Notes: generated by a model not told the origin, from the letters alone. 6,546 nucleotides of DNA from an uncultured Eubacteriales bacterium (GCA_902461475.1 CABPXX010000076.1:1-6546), one strand, 5' to 3'. Shown: positions 1-5,515, counted from the stretch's first letter. Numbers and translations are program-made.

Positions 1-257
1 GCCCGCCGGGACAGCTCCCACCGGGCCACCGCACAGGGGGATAGGGTGCGGCGGTCCCGGGGCTCGAAGTTTTCCACCACCACAGCCTGGTAGCGGGACG
101 TGTCGTCCCCAGCCATGGCGGCCTCATAGGGGGTCAATTCCACCACCGGTGCCCCGGTCAAACGGCGCAGCAGGTGGGCCGTGGCGGTGTTGCCCCGCCC
201 CACCACGGCAATGGGGTCATCAATCTGGGAGTTCTTGATCGGCGTAGTCGATAACAC
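1..257 (-). CDS. Unrecognised protein with Rossmann-like N-terminus, partial (3' end off window)
   Basis: An open frame runs from a GTG at 255-257 to the left edge with no stop; about 85 residues are visible. I do not recognise the family. Near the start, after DDP, is IAVVGRGNTATA, a hydrophobic strand followed by a G-x-G-x-x-A glycine loop of the type found in dinucleotide- or nucleotide-binding Rossmann folds. A second strand (APVVEL) ends in an acidic residue, and a third is YQAVVVEN. Third codon positions are strongly G/C, as in the neighbours, and the other two minus frames hit stops, so I take it as coding. The GTG start has a GAGG 10 nt upstream; a TTG at 264-266 is too close to that site. 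The start overlaps the PBP gene by 38 nt, implying translational coupling. The position after the PBP gene is where murE often lies, but this N-terminus does not resemble MurE; a MurD-like or other Rossmann protein is possible. The function is unassigned. Confidence 0.6.
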   Translation of the reverse strand, partial: MLSTTPIKNSQIDDPIAVVGRGNTATAHLLRRLTGAPVVELTPYEAAMAGDDTSRYQAVVVENFEPRDRRTLSPCAVARWELSRR

Positions 258-2640
258 TGCTGACAAACCTCACTTCCACCACGGTGCCCGGTGATACCTC
301 GGTATTGGCGGCGATGCTCTGGTTGATGGCCTCCAGGTTGCCGCCGTCATCGGTCACACCTGTGGCTCGCAGGAATAGGCCCATCTCTTCCAGGGTATTT
401 TTGGCCTCCGAGGGGCTGAGGCCCTCCAGGTCGGGCACCTTCACCTTGTCCTTGGGTACCTCTTCGCCCAGATACAAGATCACGGTGGAGCTGCCGGGGA
501 TGGTCACACCGGAGGCGGGCAGCTGCCCGGTGACGGTGTTGCCACTGCCCACGGTGCGGCAGCGGATGCCACGGTCGGTGAGCAGGCCCTTGGCCACGGT
601 GAGCTCATAGCCGGTGACGTTGATCATGGTGGTGTCCGAAGCTTCCAGCTCGTCGGTGGTATACTGCTTCTCCACGCCCATGTAGTCTAGAATGTCGGCC
701 AGCAGCTGCCCGGCCATGGGGGCGGCGATGTTACCGCCGCTGATGTAGGTGCCGGAGGGGGTGTAGTTGGAGTTGGAGGCCGACTGCTCGGGGGAGTCGT
801 AGGCCAGCAGCACCAGCACCTTGGGGTTATCCACAGGGGCAAAGCCCATGAAGGAACAGATCAGGTCGCCGGAAGTTTCGTCTCGCTTCTGGGAGGTACC
901 GGTCTTACCACCGATGCGGTAGCCCGCCATGTAGGCGTTACGGCCAGAGGCGGAGGGTCCAGCCACCACGCTCTCCAGCATACCGCGGAGGGTAGAAGAG
1001 GTCTCCTCGCTGATGACCTGGCGCACCTCCTGCACCTGGTGGTAGTAGGTGCTGTTGCCATCGTCGTCGCTCACCGACTGCACCACGTAGGGCTCCAGCA
1101 GGTGTCCGCCGTTGATGACAGAGGCAAAGGCGCTCACCATCTGGATGGGGGTGATCTTAAAGGTCTGACCGAAGGAGGCAGTGGCCACGGAAGTCTCACC
1201 GTAGATGCTGGTGAAGAAGTCCCGTCCGCCGGACCAGAACACGCTGGTGCCCTCTCCGTACAGGTCGATGCCGGTGGAGTCAAACAGGCCGTAGCTCTCC
1301 AGGTAGTCCCAGAAGGTATCGGCGCCCATTTTGGCGGCAATCTGCATCATACCGTCGTTACAGGAGTTCTCCAGCACCTGGGTCACTGTCTGGTCTCCGT
1401 GTCCGCTGCTCTTGTGACAGGTGATGTATCGGTCGGCCACCTTCTGACCACCGTCACAGTAGAAGTGGTCGTCGGGAGAGATGATGCCCTCCTCCAAGGC
1501 CGCGGCCACCACCAGAGGTTTAAAGGTAGAACCGGGCTCGTAGGTGTCAGACAGGGCCTTGTTTCTCCACTGGAGGTTGAGGGCGTCGCTGACGGCCTGG
1601 TTGTACTCATCGCTGTCCTCGCCGTACTCCTCGGCCAGGGATTTCAGCTCATCCAGCAGTTCCTGGTCGAAGACGCTGGCATAGCTGTTGGGGTCAAAGT
1701 TGGGGCTGCTGGCCATACCCAGCACCGCTCCGGTGGAGGGGTCCAGGGCAATGGCGAAGCCACCCTTTTTCACGTTGTAGGTCTTGATGCCCTCCTCCAG
1801 GGTCTGCTCCAGCATGGACTGGATGGTGGCATCAATGGTCAGGTGGAGGTTGCCGCCGTTCTCGGCGTCGATGTATTCCTCATAGGTGGAGAGCATCTCG
1901 GTGCCGGCTCCCGTCTTGGAGGTGCCCACTCGTCCAGTGGCACCGAACAGCACATCCTGGTACAGGGCCTCCACACCCTGGGCACCCACCTTGACGCTGC
2001 CGCTGTTCTCGGTATAGGCCATAAATCCCAGGATGTGGGCGCCCACCGAGGAGTAGGGGTAATAGCGCTTGCTGGAGGGCTCGAAGTAGAGCATGGAGGA
2101 GAGTTTGTTCTCCTTAATAAACTCCCGCACCGCGGTGGTCTCCTCCTCCTCCAGCTCGTAGGCCAGAGGCTCATAGGCGGAGTCGGTGTTCTCAATGCGC
2201 TGGCGCAGCCGGTCCTCGTTGAGGCCCAGCAGGTCCACCAGGCCGTCCACGATCAGGTCCCGCTTGTCCTCGATGGCCTGCTCGTACTCCTCCTGCTTCA
2301 GGTTGCCGTCATCGTCCTCATAGCTGCTCTTGTTCACCGAAACCACCACGTCCCGGGGGGAGAGGATCAGCTGATAGACGGTGCCGGACCGGGCCAGGAT
2401 ACGGCCCTGGGCGTCGTAGATGGCACCCCGTCCGGCGTTGACCGCCACGTCCAGGGTCTGCTGATTGGCCGCCCGCTGCTCCCATTCATCGTGCTGGAAG
2501 ATTTGCAGCTTCACCAGCTGGGCCACCAGGGGCACAAAGGCCAGCACTCCCACCACCGCCAGCAACACCACCGTGCGGCGGAAGAGACTACGGTTTCCCT
2601 GTCCAGGGGAGCGGCGTGAATTGGATTTGGGTTTTTGCAT
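220..2640 (-). CDS. spoVD: Class B penicillin-binding protein, SpoVD/FtsI type, with two PASTA domains
   Basis: This is an 806-residue monofunctional DD-transpeptidase that crosslinks peptidoglycan stems outside the membrane. A short basic cytoplasmic tail (1-22) precedes one membrane anchor (about 23-47). The pedestal/dimerisation domain follows, with RGAIYDAQGRILA near 71 and AHILGF at 201-206. The transpeptidase domain has all three active-site motifs: S371-T-F-K, S426-C-N and K579-T-G. Two C-terminal PASTA domains follow (about 672-727 and 733-794). Residues about 325-357 form an acidic insertion just before the catalytic serine. The ATG has AGGAG 9 nt upstream. In the dcw cluster this slot is held by ftsI/pbpB, spoVD or both. 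I favour SpoVD because of the sigma-E-like promoter just upstream and the cysteines at 408 and 427, whose spacing from the catalytic serine resembles the SpoVD redox pair as I recall it. A vegetative septal role is not excluded. Assignment as a class B PBP is near certain; the SpoVD subtype is an inference. Confidence 0.93.
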   Translation of the reverse strand: MQKPKSNSRRSPGQGNRSLFRRTVVLLAVVGVLAFVPLVAQLVKLQIFQHDEWEQRAANQQTLDVAVNAGRGAIYDAQGRILARSGTVYQLILSPRDVVVSVNKSSYEDDDGNLKQEEYEQAIEDKRDLIVDGLVDLLGLNEDRLRQRIENTDSAYEPLAYELEEEETTAVREFIKENKLSSMLYFEPSSKRYYPYSSVGAHILGFMAYTENSGSVKVGAQGVEALYQDVLFGATGRVGTSKTGAGTEMLSTYEEYIDAENGGNLHLTIDATIQSMLEQTLEEGIKTYNVKKGGFAIALDPSTGAVLGMASSPNFDPNSYASVFDQELLDELKSLAEEYGEDSDEYNQAVSDALNLQWRNKALSDTYEPGSTFKPLVVAAALEEGIISPDDHFYCDGGQKVADRYITCHKSSGHGDQTVTQVLENSCNDGMMQIAAKMGADTFWDYLESYGLFDSTGIDLYGEGTSVFWSGGRDFFTSIYGETSVATASFGQTFKITPIQMVSAFASVINGGHLLEPYVVQSVSDDDGNSTYYHQVQEVRQVISEETSSTLRGMLESVVAGPSASGRNAYMAGYRIGGKTGTSQKRDETSGDLICSFMGFAPVDNPKVLVLLAYDSPEQSASNSNYTPSGTYISGGNIAAPMAGQLLADILDYMGVEKQYTTDELEASDTTMINVTGYELTVAKGLLTDRGIRCRTVGSGNTVTGQLPASGVTIPGSSTVILYLGEEVPKDKVKVPDLEGLSPSEAKNTLEEMGLFLRATGVTDDGGNLEAINQSIAANTEVSPGTVVEVRFVSSVIDYADQELPD

Positions 2641-2696
2641 GTGTCTTCGCTCCTATATATATTCCGGTTTGGCGTGGCGGCATATCGGGACAAGAA

Positions 2697-2731
2697 GGGC
2701 GTAAGAAACCGGTCAAAGTTTTCTTACGCCC
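2697..2731 (-). terminator. 12-bp perfect hairpin in the PBP gene leader (terminator or attenuator candidate)
   Basis: The arms 2697-2708 and 2720-2731 are perfectly complementary over 12 bp (GGGCGTAAGAAA) around an 11-nt loop. Read on the minus strand, the stem is GC-rich at its base and is followed by UUCUUGU, a poor but pyrimidine-rich tail. It lies between ftsL and the PBP gene, downstream of the candidate sigma-E start site and about 55 nt before the PBP start codon. It could be a weak terminator/attenuator that reduces read-through from the division cluster, or an RNA-stabilising leader hairpin. The stem itself is certain; its role is not. Confidence 0.55.
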
Positions 2732-2757
2732 CTCATTCTCTCTTATGTCCGCATTTC

Positions 2758-2788
2758 ATTGTATGTGTTCTGGGGCGGCCATTATGAC
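2758..2788 (-). promoter_or_regulatory. Candidate sigma-E (mother-cell sporulation) promoter for the PBP gene
   Basis: On the minus strand GTCATAAT (2781-2788) is followed after 15 nt by CATACAAT (2758-2765). The Bacillus sigma-E consensus, as I know it, has an ATA-centred -35 (T/C-A/C-ATA-A/T-A/T) and a -10 of CATACA-(A/C)-T about 14 nt apart. Both elements match at every informative position and the spacing is within one base. The -35 overlaps the ftsL stop codon. Transcription would start near 2751, giving a leader of roughly 110 nt that contains the 2697-2731 hairpin. B. subtilis spoVD is transcribed by sigma-E, so the location fits. Confidence 0.7.
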
Positions 2789-3318
2789 AGCATGCCGCTC
2801 AGAAATTCCTCAATTTGGCGAATCAGGCCGGAGACTCCCTCCCGAGCCTCCTGGTAGTACACCACACTGTCGTCCTGGGACAAGTCCAGGTAGACGGTCT
2901 GGCCTGCGCCCGCCTCCACCATGGAACCATCAGCGGTGAGCTGCTGCTCCAACGCTGTCAGGTCAAAGGTCTTTTCATACTGGGCCATCAGTGTTTTTTT
3001 CTCATCCTGCAACTCGGACAGGGTAGAACGCAGTTCTACCGTCTCCGCGTTGACCATGGCCAGCTGGGCGCTGCACACCACCAGCAACAGAGCACAGGCG
3101 ATGGCTGCCACAAATCCCACAATGGTGAAGGGCGCCACAGCGCTCTGGGCCCGGACCTGTACCTGGGGCCGGGTGGCCACCCGCTCCCGGGGTCTGACTC
3201 TGGGTCGCCGGGGCTGCTCCACCTCTCTTCTCCGCTCCCGGGCGGGGGCGGTGTTGTCTACTTTATAAGCTACGTTGCCATAGGTGGCGTACTGTCTAAC
3301 TTTGCGCTGGGTTGCCAT
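2782..3318 (-). CDS. ftsL: Cell division protein FtsL
   Basis: This 178-residue bitopic membrane protein belongs to the FtsL/DivIC group, which forms the FtsL-DivIC(FtsB)-DivIB(FtsQ) complex that recruits and activates septal peptidoglycan synthesis. A long, very basic cytoplasmic tail (about 1-58, with Arg/Pro-rich runs near 28-50) precedes one transmembrane segment (about 63-84). An extracytoplasmic heptad-like coiled coil follows (about 88-116), then a C-terminal extension to 178. Such proteins diverge strongly in sequence, so the call rests on topology plus its slot between rsmH and the PBP gene. I chose the ATG at 3316-3318 because GGAG lies 8 nt upstream. An in-frame GTG at 3346-3348, overlapping the rsmH stop, would add ten residues and has no good ribosome binding site. 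The tail and C-terminus are longer than in B. subtilis FtsL (about 117 residues). Confidence 0.85.
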   Translation of the reverse strand: MATQRKVRQYATYGNVAYKVDNTAPARERRREVEQPRRPRVRPRERVATRPQVQVRAQSAVAPFTIVGFVAAIACALLLVVCSAQLAMVNAETVELRSTLSELQDEKKTLMAQYEKTFDLTALEQQLTADGSMVEAGAGQTVYLDLSQDDSVVYYQEAREGVSGLIRQIEEFLSGMLS

Positions 3319-3344
3319 AGTGATGTCTCCTTTTATTATCTCAC

Positions 3345-4277
3345 TCACAGCTTCTCTGCCACACGCAACTTGGCACTGCGAGCCCTTGGATTCTCTTCAA
3401 GTTCCTGGGGGGTGGAAACAATGGGCTTTTTCCCCACCAGGCGCACCTTGGGGGTCTTCCCGCACACGCACACGGGGAAGTCCGGGGGGCAGGTACAACC
3501 CTTGGCCCACCCTGCATAGGCCGTCTTCACCAGGCGGTCCTCCAGGGAGTGGAAGGAAATGATGGCCAGCCGTCCGCCGGGGTTCAAGAGGTCCAGGGCG
3601 GTATCCAGCATCCGCTCCACTTCCCCCAACTCGTCGTTGACGGCGATGCGAATGGCCTGGAAGGACCGCTTGGCCGGGTGCTGTTTCTCCCGGCACGCCT
3701 TGGCGGGCATGGCGCTGCGGATCAAATCCGCCAACTCCAGGGTGGTGCGCACCGGAGCCTGGGCCCGGTGGCGTACAATGGCTGCGGCGATGGGGCCGGC
3801 GTAACGCTCCTCCCCGTACTGCCACAAGATTCGTTTCAGCTCCTCCTGAGACCACTCGTTGACCACCTCATAGGCGGTGAGGGCGGCGGACTGGTCCATC
3901 CGCATGTCCAGAGGGGCGTCCTGTAAATAGGAAAAACCTCGGGCCGCCTCGTCCAGCTGGGGCGAGGACACGCCCAGGTCAAACAACATACCATCCACGG
4001 CGGGGATATCCAGCTTGCGGAGAATCTCCCCCACCTGGCTGAAGTTCCCACGCACCAGGGTCACCCGGTCCATGAGCCCTTCCAATCGGGCCGGCGCGGC
4101 TTCCAAAGCGGCGGCGTCCCGGTCAATGCCGATGAGTCGGCCAGTGGTCAGGCGCTTGGCAATCTCTCGCGAGTGCCCCGCCCGGCCCAACGTGCCGTCC
4201 ACATAGATGCCGTCGGGCTTGATGTTCAAGCCGTCCAGACACTCCTGGAGCAGCACAGACTTGTGTGTATATTCCAT
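3345..4277 (-). CDS. rsmH: 16S rRNA (cytosine-1402 N4) methyltransferase RsmH (MraW)
   Basis: This is a full-length 310-residue SAM-dependent methyltransferase that makes the N4 methyl group of m4Cm1402 in the decoding centre of 16S rRNA. Family signatures run in order: THKSVLLQE at 4-12, the SAM loop DGTLGRAGHS at 27-36, a second SAM-contact strand IGIDRD at 49-54, MLFDLGVSSPQLD at 97-109, HPAKRSFQAIRIAVNDEL at 200-217, ISFHSLEDRLVK at 240-251 and NPRARSAKLR at 296-305. The C-x-C...C-x-C cluster (261-272) is common in Firmicute RsmH proteins. The ATG begins 3 nt after the mraZ stop, with GGGG in the mraZ tail as the likely ribosome binding site, so the two genes are co-transcribed and probably translationally coupled. 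The gene is a standard second member of the dcw cluster and nothing in it looks broken. Confidence 0.97.
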   Translation of the reverse strand: MEYTHKSVLLQECLDGLNIKPDGIYVDGTLGRAGHSREIAKRLTTGRLIGIDRDAAALEAAPARLEGLMDRVTLVRGNFSQVGEILRKLDIPAVDGMLFDLGVSSPQLDEAARGFSYLQDAPLDMRMDQSAALTAYEVVNEWSQEELKRILWQYGEERYAGPIAAAIVRHRAQAPVRTTLELADLIRSAMPAKACREKQHPAKRSFQAIRIAVNDELGEVERMLDTALDLLNPGGRLAIISFHSLEDRLVKTAYAGWAKGCTCPPDFPVCVCGKTPKVRLVGKKPIVSTPQELEENPRARSAKLRVAEKL

Positions 4278-4280
4278 GGA

Positions 4281-4697
4281 TTAAATCCCCAGTCCTTCCA
4301 ACAGTGCCGCAATGTGCTCGGGGTTGAGCTGCTGTGCGGTCTTGGCCTTCCAGTTCTCCGCACTCCAGATCTGGGCCCGGTCGTTGTTGCCGGTAATCAC
4401 CACATCCCGATCAATCTTGGCGTAGTCCTTCAAATAAGAGGGCACCTGAAAGCGCCACTGCTTGTCCGGCTCACACAGCTGAGCCGAGGCAAAGAAGACA
4501 TCCATGGAGGCTGCCTGCGCGGTGGTCAGGTTGGCCACCCGCTCTTGGAGCTTGTTCCACGCCGCCATAGGGTACAGCGTCAAGTTCTCCTTGACCCCCA
4601 CAGCCAGGTAAAACTGGGAGCCCAATTCCTCCCGGAGTTTGGACGGCACAATGAGACGCCCGGCGCTGTCAAGACTATGCTCGTAGGTGCCAGTCAT
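4281..4697 (-). CDS. mraZ: Transcriptional regulator MraZ
   Basis: This 138-residue protein has two tandem SpoVT/AbrB-like half domains. MraZ forms a ring oligomer, binds direct repeats upstream of its own gene and represses the dcw cluster; excess MraZ affects division in species where it has been tested. Half one contains YEHSLDSAGRLIVPSKLREELG (5-26) with the DxxxR motif D10-R14. Half two contains DKQWRFQVPSYLKDYAKID with D78-R82, followed by VVITGNNDRAQIW. The second motif keeps D and R but has tryptophan at 81, where most MraZ proteins have glycine. The ATG at 4695-4697 is preceded by GGAGGGG with about 7 nt spacing; a GTG at 4716-4718 lies inside the operator and is not the start. It is first in its operon and is probably autoregulated through the repeats at 4708-4732. 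Confidence 0.96.
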   Translation of the reverse strand: MTGTYEHSLDSAGRLIVPSKLREELGSQFYLAVGVKENLTLYPMAAWNKLQERVANLTTAQAASMDVFFASAQLCEPDKQWRFQVPSYLKDYAKIDRDVVITGNNDRAQIWSAENWKAKTAQQLNPEHIAALLEGLGI

Positions 4698-4702
4698 CCT
4701 GC

Positions 4703-4732
4703 GTCCCCTCCATTTCACTCCATTTCACTCCA
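4703..4732 (-). promoter_or_regulatory. MraZ operator: three TGGAG boxes at 10-bp period
   Basis: On the minus strand, TGGAG occurs at 4728-4732, 4718-4722 and 4708-4712, with TGAAA as both 5-nt spacers and GGGAC after the third. This is an exact 10-bp direct repeat (two identical units, then a diverging third). It matches the architecture described for E. coli MraZ, TGGGN boxes separated by 5 nt. The array starts a few bases after the predicted mraZ transcription start and ends just before the start codon. The third box forms part of the ribosome binding site GGAGGGG, so bound MraZ could block RNA polymerase progress, and the site doubles as a translation signal. Confidence 0.85.
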
Positions 4733-4742
4733 AGTTATCCCT

Positions 4743-4771
4743 AGTATACATCCCCCTGGTTGAAATTGCAA
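4743..4771 (-). promoter_or_regulatory. Sigma-A promoter of the mraZ (dcw) operon
   Basis: TTGCAA (4766-4771) and TATACT (4743-4748) on the minus strand are separated by exactly 17 nt. The -10 matches TATAAT at 5 of 6 positions and the -35 matches TTGACA at 4 of 6. The expected start site is near 4736, just before the MraZ boxes. An A/T-rich block with a TTTTTCC/GGAAAAA palindrome (4777-4791) sits directly upstream of the -35, where an UP element or an activator site would lie. Confidence 0.82.
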
Positions 4772-4776
4772 GGACT

Positions 4777-4791
4777 TTTTTCCTGGAAAAA
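4777..4791. promoter_or_regulatory. A/T-rich palindrome just upstream of the mraZ -35
   Basis: TTTTTCC and GGAAAAA form perfect 7-bp arms around a single central base. The element occupies roughly positions -41 to -55 relative to the predicted mraZ start. It may be an UP element for the RNA polymerase alpha subunit or a binding site for a dimeric regulator. The symmetry is visible directly; the role is a guess from position. Confidence 0.4.
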
Positions 4792-4895
4792 TATGAAGTT
4801 TTCTTGAATAAAATCACGGATTCCACTGTTTATTCTGCCAAACGCCGGGAATTGGGTCACTTATTCGTTCCATACCTCCCGGGCGTCCCGGGTGG
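4792..4895. other. Remaining non-coding DNA between the mraZ promoter and the inverted box pair
   Basis: I see no gene here. The stretch holds an A/T-rich inverted repeat (GAATAAA at 4806-4812 and TTTATTC at 4829-4835) and a GC hairpin (CCCGGG at 4878-4883 and 4887-4892 around a 3-nt loop, extended by two more pairs beyond a T-T mismatch). Neither is followed by a U-run in either direction, so neither looks like a terminator. No convincing promoter was found in it on the plus strand. Confidence 0.5.
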
Positions 4896-4910
4896 TGGAG
4901 TAAAATGGAG
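4896..4910 (+). promoter_or_regulatory. Second, inverted pair of MraZ-like TGGAG boxes
   Basis: On the plus strand, TGGAG (4896-4900), TAAAA, TGGAG (4906-4910) repeats the box-spacer-box pattern of the mraZ operator in the opposite orientation. The stretch 4897-4911 differs from part of the operator by one base in fifteen. It lies about 165-180 bp upstream of the main boxes and 45 bp before the preceding operon's terminator. Two boxes could suffice for weak MraZ binding or for a looped complex with the main site. No plus-strand gene is associated with it, so it may also be a decayed copy or a coincidence. Confidence 0.4.
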
Positions 4911-4954
4911 GACCACAAAGCGTGTGCCTCCCAACGAAGGGTTTAAAATTGGAA

Positions 4955-4987
4955 AGGACCGCAGAATGTGCGCCATCCTGCGGTCCT
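4955..4987 (-). terminator. Intrinsic terminator of the rsmD-coaD-coiled-coil operon
   Basis: The arms AGGACCGCAG (4955-4964) and CTGCGGTCCT (4978-4987) pair perfectly over 10 bp. Three more pairs can form inside the loop beyond an A-C mismatch. Read on the minus strand, the stem is followed by UU-CCAA-UUUU, a moderate U-rich tail. It lies 15 nt after the stop codon of the coiled-coil gene, exactly where the upstream operon should end, and it insulates the mraZ promoter from read-through. Confidence 0.8.
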
Positions 4988-5002
4988 CCATTCAAATCTC
5001 TC

Positions 5003-5515
5003 TTATTGATCTGCCTCGGCGTCGTAGGCGCGGTTGGCAGAGGTTGTGCTGCTGGGAATTCCCAGGGCCTCGTGGAACTTGCTCTGCACCCGGCGCATCT
5101 CGGCGTGGGCCTCGCCCAGAGCCTCCTCCGCCCGGCGCATCACGTCCTCACAGTACTGGTTGGCAACGGTGCGCATTTCCTTGGACTTCTGGTCGGCCTG
5201 GGCCATCATCTCGCTGGCCTTCTGGCGGGCCACCGCCATCACCTCGGTCTCGCTGACCAGGCGGCGGGCCTCGTTCTCTGCCCGCTTCTGCAGCTCCTCA
5301 GCCTCACGCTTGGCGCTGGAGAGCAACTCGTTGCGGTTGTTGAGCACCTTGCGGGCCTCGGCCAGCTCCACGGGCAGCTGGGCCTTGGCGTCCTCGATGA
5401 GGTCCAGGGCCTTGTCCCGCTCGATGACGCACTTCTCAGAGCTCAAAGGCGCATTGCGGGCCTCGTCCACCATATCAAACAGCATATTCAGCAATTCTTC
5501 CACAGAAGTTGCCAT
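5003..5515 (-). CDS. Uncharacterised coiled-coil protein of the coaD-linked Clostridia family
   Basis: This 170-residue soluble protein has no signal peptide or membrane segment. The N-terminal part (about 3-60) carries SVEELLNML, a central KALDLIEDAKAQLPVELAEARKVL and a polar linker with C29. From about 60 to 150 it is almost entirely charged/alanine-rich amphipathic helix, with repeated EAEEL, RAENEARRL and RAEEALGEA patterns typical of long coiled coils. The C-terminal 20 residues are Ser/Thr-rich and acidic, probably disordered. I recall similar proteins with an 'LLxxLDxIRxxLPEEIKQA'-like segment next to coaD in many Clostridia. They are often mislabelled ATPase or ATP synthase subunit B because of coiled-coil similarity; no ATP-binding motif is visible here. 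The ATG has AAGGAGG 8 nt upstream, the strongest ribosome binding site in the window, and begins 13 nt after the coaD stop. The function is unknown; a scaffold or DivIVA-like role is possible but unproven. Confidence 0.88.
   Translation of the reverse strand: MATSVEELLNMLFDMVDEARNAPLSSEKCVIERDKALDLIEDAKAQLPVELAEARKVLNNRNELLSSAKREAEELQKRAENEARRLVSETEVMAVARQKASEMMAQADQKSKEMRTVANQYCEDVMRRAEEALGEAHAEMRRVQSKFHEALGIPSSTTSANRAYDAEADQ

Noticed and set aside
1039..2619. Long plus-strand open frame (526 codons) opposite the PBP gene
   Set aside because: Its product is a Gly/His/Val/Leu-rich composition with no recognisable domain. It is exactly antisense to a well-supported PBP and arises from the G/C third-position bias of that gene.
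3255..3275. TATAAA on the minus strand in the early ftsL coding region as an internal promoter -10
   Set aside because: No acceptable -35 lies 16-18 nt upstream.
3316..3348. GTG start for ftsL at 3346-3348 overlapping the rsmH stop
   Set aside because: The ATG at 3316-3318 has a GGAG at 8-nt spacing, while the GTG has no comparable ribosome binding site; the extra ten residues look like leader.
3490..3570. Cys-x-Cys pairs in RsmH (residues 261-272) as a novel zinc site
   Set aside because: A CTCPP...CVCGK segment is a usual feature of Firmicute RsmH proteins, so it is not a novelty of this sequence, and metal binding cannot be read from sequence alone.
4875..4895. GC hairpin (CCCGGG/CCCGGG with 3-nt loop) as a terminator
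   Set aside because: There is no U-rich tail on either strand, and a proper terminator for the upstream operon already lies at 4955-4987. The core is a self-complementary hexamer repeated by possible chance.
4687..5256. Plus-strand open frame spanning the intergenic region and the coiled-coil gene
   Set aside because: It runs through the mraZ promoter, operator and a terminator, has an Arg/Pro/Gly-rich tail antisense to a real gene, and shows no ribosome binding site or family match.
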